Positions 35,564 to 40,935 of a DNA stretch of 40,935 nucleotides are shown here, piece after piece. Numbering within the stretch: the first letter of the stretch is position 1; each line of letters starts with the position of its first letter. Both the position numbers and the translations under genes were made by a program. Source of the DNA: Bradyrhizobium hipponense (GTDB taxonomy: Bacteria > Pseudomonadota > Alphaproteobacteria > Rhizobiales > Xanthobacteraceae); assembly GCF_008123965.1 (NCBI RefSeq), contig NZ_VSTH01000070.1:1-40935 (forward strand). The letters run 5' to 3'. The notes under the pieces are model-generated. The model saw nothing but the letters and a program-made list of their open reading frames with translations, did no database searches and was not told the DNA's origin.

Positions 35564-36772
35564 ATGTTGGCGCAACGGGTAAATTTAGTTCCAGATTCGG
35601 GCACTGCCGCTGCCCGTGAGGCCGCCGAGATGGCTGCCGCAGCAGGCCGTCGGTTAATTGACCTGGCCGCCGGCGAAGTCATCATCGAGCCACCAACATC
35701 TGTGCGCGAAGGAGCGATTGCTGCCATCAACGCCGGGACGAACCGCTATACCGATTCCATTGGGCTAACGTCGCTTCGCAAGGCTATCGCCGAAAAAATG
35801 TCGGCGGACACAGGAATCGACTGGAATACGGATGAGATCGTTATCACTGCGGGTGCAAAGCAAGGACTGCTCGACGCTGCCCTGGCCGTGTTCGATCCAG
35901 CTGACGAAGTCATCATCATTCGCCCCTGTTGGCCGACATTCCCGGCTCAGGTTCTTCTGGCCGGTGCAAAGCCCGTGTTCGTTGAGGCTCGTCCTCCGAC
36001 ATATGTCCCAGAGATCACTGCAATCCGCGCCGCCGTCACGCCTCGCACCAAGGCCATTATCATCAACTCGCCGAACAATCCGACCGGCGCAGTCTATGAT
36101 CGAACAACTCTCCAGGCCATCGGTGATCTCGCAATCAACTACCAGCTCTGGATCGTTTCGGACGAATGCTACTCCAGCTTCGTATTCACCGGCGCGCGCC
36201 ATCAGTCGATCGTCATGGCGCATCCCGGCGTGCGTTCACGGACGATCCTAGTCAACGCCTTCTCCAAGGAATTGGCGATCACCGGTTGGCGTCTAGGCTA
36301 TTTCTTAGCCCCTCCGGAGATCGTTTCCGCGGTCAAGAAACTGCAAAGCCACACGACATCCAATCCGAATGTGATCGCGCAACACGCGATCCTGCGTCAC
36401 CTTCAATTCGGTGACGGTAGCTTTGAACGGGCGATGCATCAGCGCCTGTCCCTGGCTCGCAACGCTGGTCTTCTCATTCTGTCTGGTCTGCACGACGTGG
36501 CCACGCCGGGCGCAAACGGCTCATTCTTCTTCTATCTGGATCTCAGCAGATTTGTCGCTGGTCTGCCGGCTAACAGTTGCGTACGATCCGCCGACGATAT
36601 TGCACGATTGCTTCTAGACGAAGCCGATGTGGCATGCGTCGCCGGCACAACGTTTGGCGACGTGAACGGCCTGCGTCTCTCCTTCGGTGCTCCGCCAGAC
36701 CTGATGGAGTCGGGACTGAGACGCGTCGTCGAGACATTGAACAGCCTGAAGACCAGGCAAGCAGCGGCCTGA
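35564..36772 (+). CDS. Class I aminotransferase, AspC/aromatic type
   Basis: 402 aa from the ATG at 35,564 (GGAG nine bases upstream). The family set is complete: the SP-NNPTG loop (169-174), D200 and Y203 in SDECYSSFVF, the Schiff-base K235 in NAFSKELAITGWRLGY, and R243 with a C-terminal carboxylate-binding Arg in GLRLSFG. The substrate is probably an acidic, aromatic or related amino acid; not predictable. The open frame extends upstream to an ATG at 35,327, adding 79 residues that share codon-level similarity with a leader near 27,000, so a longer protein or a separate leader is possible. First gene of the compact right-hand operon; 21 bp to the next ORF. Confidence 0.9.
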   Translation: MLAQRVNLVPDSGTAAAREAAEMAAAAGRRLIDLAAGEVIIEPPTSVREGAIAAINAGTNRYTDSIGLTSLRKAIAEKMSADTGIDWNTDEIVITAGAKQGLLDAALAVFDPADEVIIIRPCWPTFPAQVLLAGAKPVFVEARPPTYVPEITAIRAAVTPRTKAIIINSPNNPTGAVYDRTTLQAIGDLAINYQLWIVSDECYSSFVFTGARHQSIVMAHPGVRSRTILVNAFSKELAITGWRLGYFLAPPEIVSAVKKLQSHTTSNPNVIAQHAILRHLQFGDGSFERAMHQRLSLARNAGLLILSGLHDVATPGANGSFFFYLDLSRFVAGLPANSCVRSADDIARLLLDEADVACVAGTTFGDVNGLRLSFGAPPDLMESGLRRVVETLNSLKTRQAAA

Positions 36773-36793
36773 ACCTCACCAGAAGGTCTTGAA

Positions 36794-36928
36794 ATGCGGA
36801 TTACAGGATACTTGCTGATTCCCGACGGTACCAAGATCTGCGCTGGCGGAGAGATTTCCGCATTGCCGATGGGCCGTGCGCTTCGCGTTACAACTGCCCA
36901 CTCGCTAAGAGCAGAAGGAGCAACGTGA
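36794..36928 (+). CDS. Unannotated 44-residue ORF inside the operon
   Basis: AGAAGG lies upstream of the ATG. The protein starts MRITGYLLIPDGTKICAGGE and ends TTAHSLRAEGAT. Its stop overlaps the ATG of the phosphatidyltransferase gene as TGATG, a sign of coupled translation. The gene fills the 150-bp gap of an otherwise tight operon. It has one Cys, no membrane segment and a Gly-rich centre. I do not recognise a family; it could be a small partner protein, a precursor peptide or the remnant of a longer gene. Confidence 0.5.
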   Translation: MRITGYLLIPDGTKICAGGEISALPMGRALRVTTAHSLRAEGAT

Positions 36929-37569
36929 TGCTCGGGTATCTGCATGATTATGCAAATGCCATCACGGCTGTCGCCTATCTGTTTGCAGTCATCGGGCTGT
37001 TCCTGGCCTTAAACGGCAAGATAGAGCTCGGCGTTGCGGCGATGCTCTGGACTTGGTTTCTGGATCATTGGGACGGGCATGTTGCCCGCAAGACCAGCCA
37101 TCTTCGCCGTCCAGGTGTAGCGGAATTCGGCAAGAGCTTCGATGGCTTTGCCGACTTCATTCATGGCATCTTGTTCCCGGCCGCCATCATTATGCTTGTT
37201 GGTCGAGGTTCGGCGCTGTCGTTTTTCGCCAGTCTGCTCCTGGTTTTGTCGGGTGCGATCAGGCTGAGCTATTTCGAGAACGTCGGCCTAACGGCTGACG
37301 CTCGTTTTATCGGGATTCCAGTTTCGTATGATACTCCATTACTTGCCGTGATGTTGTTGCTCCGACCGCTAATGTCCGGGGGGACGTTCGAAACGGCGTT
37401 GGCCCTCCTTTTTTCAGTCCTTGCGGTCCTCCACGTATCCGATTTCGTGAAGGTCCCGGCAATCCGAGGCCTAGGCGTTCCGATCGCCACGGCCGTAGCG
37501 ATTGCGGTGTCGTTGGCTCTAATGGCCATCACTTTTATGGAAGCGAATCGTCTAGGAGGTCCCCAATGA
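36928..37569 (+). CDS. CDP-alcohol phosphatidyltransferase family membrane protein
   Basis: 213 aa, about six membrane segments. The family transfers a phosphoalcohol between a CDP-linked donor and a hydroxyl acceptor with release of CMP (phosphatidylserine, PG and PC synthases). The signature is D46-x2-D49-G50-x2-A53-R54-x13-G68-x3-D72-x3-D76; the usual spacer between AR and G is 8, so about 5 extra residues sit in the catalytic helix-turn (KTSHLRRPGVAEF). All acidic ligands are kept. The ATG at 36,928 is preferred over GTG at 36,925; AAGGAG precedes both. The stop overlaps the next gene by 4 bp. The acceptor is unknown. Confidence 0.85.
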   Translation: MLGYLHDYANAITAVAYLFAVIGLFLALNGKIELGVAAMLWTWFLDHWDGHVARKTSHLRRPGVAEFGKSFDGFADFIHGILFPAAIIMLVGRGSALSFFASLLLVLSGAIRLSYFENVGLTADARFIGIPVSYDTPLLAVMLLLRPLMSGGTFETALALLFSVLAVLHVSDFVKVPAIRGLGVPIATAVAIAVSLALMAITFMEANRLGGPQ

Positions 37570-38744
37570 ATAATGCGTTTGCAGCAGCACCTGCCGTGAA
37601 AGCCTCACTTCAGACCCAGTTTGACGAACGTCTTAAAAAGCCGATCGCACTTAGGTTAAATCCGCCGCCGCCAGTAGCACATGTCTTTGATCCGGTCCTC
37701 AGCACCGCAACGAGCAACATTCTGGAAAAGGGGGCTCTCAGCGAAATTATCGGACATCATCGTTGGTGCGGAACCGAACCCGACCGGCGAGCCGGCGCTG
37801 AATTCTGCGCCTCGCGCCTGGGTTACCGACCCGACGAAGCGCGTGTTGTTCTGACAAGCAGCACCCAAAGTACTCTGAACATGCTCATTCCCGGCCTCGT
37901 CGGCGCAGGCGGGACGCTGGCGGTTGACGAGCTAACCTATCCGCCGATCAAAGGTTTTGCAGCTCGTTACGGTGTAAGGCTGGCGCCGGTCCGAATGGAT
38001 GACGACGGCATGATCCCGGACGCATTTCGAACGGTGTGCCAGACGCATCGTCCGAAAGCGCTTTACCCTCTCGCCACACTTCAAAACCCGACCACCGTCA
38101 CCATGTCCGTGGAACGACGCAAGGAAGTCGTCGCGATTGCCAGAGAGTTCGGCGTCTCTATCATCGAGGATGACATCTACAGCCTTATTCCCAGAAATGC
38201 GCCACCGCCGCTTTCTGCCCTTGCGCCAGAACTTTCTTGGTATCTGCTCGGCTTAGCCAAGAGTGTCGCGCCGGGAATGAAGGTGGCCTATGTCGTTGCC
38301 CCATCAAAGGAGGCGGCGGCGGCCCTCTTTTGGCCGGGAGTGCGGGCGACCTTCTGGATGACGGCGCCGCTCAGCGCTGCACTCGCCACAGAATTGATTG
38401 AGACTGGATCGATCGGAACGATTCTCGACGCTGTTCGCAGTGCAACGGGCGAGCGGCATACTTTAGTCCGCCAACATCTGACAAAGATCAATCACCGGCT
38501 CGGGGACGGGGGTCTCCATGTCTGGATGCCCGCGCCGCCGAACGTTACGAGTACCGATCTAGCTACGCGGCTTGAACAAGCTGGTGTGCTTGTTTCGACA
38601 AGCGATGGCTTCGTGATCGGCGAGGCGAAGCCGCCCCGAGCGATTCGGTTCGGCCTCGGCAACCCATCGGACGATTCAATCCTCGAGAAGGCCCTCACAA
38701 TCATCGCTGCAGAGTACAACAAGTACCGATTGACCGACGCCTAG
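37566..38744 (+). CDS. MocR-type class I aminotransferase domain protein without HTH
   Basis: 392 aa. The sequence follows the aminotransferase half of MocR/GntR regulators and 2-aminoadipate transaminases: ENLTYP-like VDELTYPPIKGFAARYG, LQNPTTVTM (172-180), the D202/D203-Y205 pair in IIEDDIYSLIP, and the Schiff-base K232 in LGLAKSVAPGMKVAYV. The winged-helix domain of MocR is absent, so this is likely an enzyme. A start overlapping the previous stop (ATGA) shows translational coupling. A broken relative lies at 27.4-27.8 kb. Confidence 0.85.
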   Translation: MNNAFAAAPAVKASLQTQFDERLKKPIALRLNPPPPVAHVFDPVLSTATSNILEKGALSEIIGHHRWCGTEPDRRAGAEFCASRLGYRPDEARVVLTSSTQSTLNMLIPGLVGAGGTLAVDELTYPPIKGFAARYGVRLAPVRMDDDGMIPDAFRTVCQTHRPKALYPLATLQNPTTVTMSVERRKEVVAIAREFGVSIIEDDIYSLIPRNAPPPLSALAPELSWYLLGLAKSVAPGMKVAYVVAPSKEAAAALFWPGVRATFWMTAPLSAALATELIETGSIGTILDAVRSATGERHTLVRQHLTKINHRLGDGGLHVWMPAPPNVTSTDLATRLEQAGVLVSTSDGFVIGEAKPPRAIRFGLGNPSDDSILEKALTIIAAEYNKYRLTDA

Positions 38745-38762
38745 CGTCTTGGAGAGAATAAC

Positions 38763-39605
38763 ATGTCCATGCGAGTCACGGCAACGAGTCAACCTGCGTC
38801 GAGCCAGATTGACAGGCCCTGGGACGATTTTGATGGTCTCGGCCATTTTTATCGGTTTCGTCCGGAGTACCCACGGCGCATTGCAGAACAACTGAGGTTC
38901 ATGCTCCGTGATTGCAAGGGTGGTCACATCATCGAGGTCGGCGCCGGGACCGGGCTGTTCACGCGCAGTCTTGCCGCGGTTTTCGGCTCGAGCTTCCAAA
39001 TCGTCGCGGTTGAGCCGAATGAAGATATGCGGCGGCATGCTGAAACTCAAACGGCAACCGACGTGATTGTGCACTACGCGGATGGGGTCGCGGAACATCT
39101 CCTAGCCGCAGACGGTTCTGCTCAATTGGTGACAGCTGCTAGCGCAGTGCATCGCTTCAATCGTTCGGCGTTCTATCGGGAGGCGCAGCGTGTCCTGGCG
39201 CCTGCGGGCGTGTTCGCGATCGTTCAGTATCAGCCTTACGACAAGGGCAATGCCTTTGCGGATAGCTTTCTCTCGGTCATCGAGGCCGCACTTCCCGGTT
39301 ACCGGCGGCATCGGCATTCTAGACCTGAGGGCGGCTACTCAGAGATTGATATTGCGGTCGAGTTAGGAGCCGAAGCTGACCTGACGGACGTGAGGCGAGA
39401 CACTTTCGTGTTTACTGGGCTGATCGACCGCGAGACCTTTCAGCATCGTGCGCGGTCATTCACAATCGTGCAGAAGGCGATCAGACACGTGGGGGAGGAT
39501 GTGATCTTTGCGGCTCTCGACACGCTCTTCGAACAGCACCGCGACAGCAATGCGCTTGTTGAAATGCCCTACGAGGCCGAAATCATCACAGCACGTCGCG
39601 CCTAG
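38763..39605 (+). CDS. Class I SAM-dependent methyltransferase (copy 2)
   Basis: 280 aa. SAM motif I is IIEVGAGTGLF (56-66) with AVEPNEDM as motif II. ASAVHRFNRSAFYREAQRVL is the equivalent of the active-site segment in copy 1. The N terminus WDDFDGLGHFYRFRPEYP and total length match copy 1, so the two are paralogues in one locus. GGAGAGAATAAC before the ATG is a good ribosome site. It lies 18 bp after the MocR-type gene and 42 bp before the amidohydrolase gene. Target (O-, N- or C-methylation) unknown. Confidence 0.88.
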   Translation: MSMRVTATSQPASSQIDRPWDDFDGLGHFYRFRPEYPRRIAEQLRFMLRDCKGGHIIEVGAGTGLFTRSLAAVFGSSFQIVAVEPNEDMRRHAETQTATDVIVHYADGVAEHLLAADGSAQLVTAASAVHRFNRSAFYREAQRVLAPAGVFAIVQYQPYDKGNAFADSFLSVIEAALPGYRRHRHSRPEGGYSEIDIAVELGAEADLTDVRRDTFVFTGLIDRETFQHRARSFTIVQKAIRHVGEDVIFAALDTLFEQHRDSNALVEMPYEAEIITARRA

Positions 39606-39647
39606 GGTGTAGGGAAGCTGTCCCGTCTGTGGACGGTGAGGATCAGA

Positions 39648-40826
39648 ATGCGTTTGGTATTGAGTGGCGCAACATTAATCGATGGCCGTGGAGGCAGGCC
39701 AATTGCGAATGCCGAGGTCGTTGTGGAGGCCGATCGCATAATTGCTGTCGGCTCTGCAGGTGAGCTAGCCGATCGGGCCGAAGCGAAAGTTATAGACCTG
39801 GCCGGGAAGTATCTTTTGCCGGGATTCATCAATGCTCACGACCACCTAACAACAAAACGGCTTCGGGGCTCGCGCACGGATCGGGCGGCTGTCGATGATG
39901 CGCTAATGGTCACGCGCGGCATCCAAAACGCACTGGTCAACTTACGAGAGGGCATAACAACAGTTCGCGACGCAGGCGCCCCTAGAGGATTGTCCCTGTC
40001 GCTCAAGTCTGCGATTACAAGGTCCGATATCGTCACGCCTCGCATTCTCGCCGCCGCTCAAGGTCTTACCGAAACAGCGGGCTACGCGCACGAGATCTTT
40101 GTCGAGGTGGACACACCTCTTGAGGCGAAGAAAGCCGCCGGAGCGATGATTAAGCGCGGCGCTGACTTCATCAAGTGTATGGCTAGCATCGAATGGGGTC
40201 ACGCCGAAGCTAAGCCATTGAGCACGGTCAATATGGATGTTGCAACGATGAGAGCCGCTTTCGATCTTGCACACCACCACAGCCGCAGATGCATGGCACA
40301 CGCGCTCTGCGACGAAGCGATCGCGAACGCGGTCGAGGCTGGAGCTGACACCATCGAACACGGCGTATTCCTCAGCGCTTCTACCGCAAGGAAAATGGCT
40401 AAAAGAGGCGTGGGTCTGGTACCTACCCTTAGTGGCTATAAGGAATTGCGAAATGACTGGGGCCGAGGTCAAGACATCATGCGTCACAGCGTCAAGATTG
40501 TGGAACAACACAAAGTAGGCTTTCGACATGCCCTTGAGGCAGGCGTGACGGTTGCTTTTGGTTCGGATAGTCTAGGCAACTTGCTCGATGAATGCAGGAC
40601 GATGCAGGAATGGGGAATGCCCCCGATGCAGTGCATCGAAGCCATTACCCGGAATGCCGCCATGCTATTAGGTATCGATGATCAGGTGGGAAGCATTGCT
40701 GCGGAAAGAGTGGCCGATCTCGTCGTTCTCGACGCTGACCCCATATCCAACATCGCGGCACTCGGCGAAGTCGAGCTCGTCGTTAAATCTGGGCGCTTAA
40801 TAGATCCTGCAATGCTGCCTGTATAG
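39648..40826 (+). CDS. Metal-dependent amidohydrolase
   Basis: 392 aa. Amidohydrolase TIM barrel with a small beta-sandwich at both ends (MRLVLSGATLIDGRGG and VELVVKSGRLID). Metal ligands: H64-x-H66 (NAHDHL), the bridging K176 (FIKCM), H218 (CMAHAL), H238 (IEHGV) and D307 (FGSDSLG). This set fits the imidazolonepropionase/prolidase-like group with a carboxylated lysine that hydrolyses cyclic amides or C-N bonds in small molecules or dipeptides. The ATG at 39,648 is preferred over a GTG at 39,636, since GTGAGG then serves as ribosome site. Last gene of the operon in the window. Confidence 0.88.
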   Translation: MRLVLSGATLIDGRGGRPIANAEVVVEADRIIAVGSAGELADRAEAKVIDLAGKYLLPGFINAHDHLTTKRLRGSRTDRAAVDDALMVTRGIQNALVNLREGITTVRDAGAPRGLSLSLKSAITRSDIVTPRILAAAQGLTETAGYAHEIFVEVDTPLEAKKAAGAMIKRGADFIKCMASIEWGHAEAKPLSTVNMDVATMRAAFDLAHHHSRRCMAHALCDEAIANAVEAGADTIEHGVFLSASTARKMAKRGVGLVPTLSGYKELRNDWGRGQDIMRHSVKIVEQHKVGFRHALEAGVTVAFGSDSLGNLLDECRTMQEWGMPPMQCIEAITRNAAMLLGIDDQVGSIAAERVADLVVLDADPISNIAALGEVELVVKSGRLIDPAMLPV

Positions 40827-40935
40827 TTCAGGGGCAGATAGGTTTGTTTACATTGTGGCGCGGTGAAATGCTCGATTTCCACCTAGTCGCCACGAATACT
40901 GGCATATCGCTAGATGGTAACCGGTATGAGCTCCC
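40827..40935. other. Window end, no gene visible
   Basis: 109 bp after the amidohydrolase stop. No start codon with a good ribosome site or terminator is seen; the operon may continue outside the window. Confidence 0.4.

Noticed and set aside
1..40935. nod box upstream of any gene
   Set aside because: No segment matching the conserved nod box halves was found by eye; a matrix scan was not possible.

Overview
The window reads as a Bradyrhizobium-type (Rhizobiales) chromosome. The first 8.35 kb is GC-rich core DNA: a molybdate ABC transporter operon, a PepSY-like secreted protein, a large cation/proton antiporter, an MscS-type channel, methionine aminopeptidase and radC. Intergenic palindromes of the kind common in Bradyrhizobiaceae lie between these genes. 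The genus is inferred from gene style and order, not from a marker gene.

At about 8,353 radC breaks off inside its JAMM metal motif and foreign DNA begins: a tyrosine integrase translationally overlapping a YhcG/DUF1016 PD-(D/E)XK nuclease gene. This looks like one end of an integrated genomic or symbiosis island. From 11.7 to 30 kb there is mixed accessory DNA. It holds broken transposases (IS5, ISL3, IS630, IS66 types), a pseudogenised amidohydrolase, a tRNA 3'-end fragment, a HigB/HigA-ImmA toxin-antitoxin pair, a broken small beta-grasp-like gene, a secreted glycerophosphodiester phosphodiesterase, a trace of an LRR effector, and an outer-membrane porin gene frameshifted in a run of eight G. 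Broken Fic/OLD-ATPase/XRE genes and three separate remnants of a PEP mutase-type gene complete the region.

From 27.8 kb to the right edge lies a biosynthetic-looking locus that is mostly intact. Minus-strand genes encode an SAM methyltransferase, a TauD-type dioxygenase and a class V (isopenicillin-N-epimerase-like) PLP enzyme. A plus-strand FAD amine oxidoreductase stands alone. A tight plus-strand operon then encodes an AspC-type aminotransferase, an unannotated 44-residue ORF, a CDP-alcohol phosphatidyltransferase, a MocR-type aminotransferase domain without its HTH, a second methyltransferase paralogous to the first, and an amidohydrolase. Broken PEP mutase and MocR-like pieces nearby, one behind a perfect FNR/FixK-type box, suggest a pathway for a small amino-acid-derived or phosphonate-like metabolite or modified lipid head group. 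This combination is the best candidate for an undescribed system here; its product is not deducible from sequence alone.

Several genes are interrupted by one extra base in a short G/C run, so some pseudogene calls may be base-calling errors and should be checked against reads.
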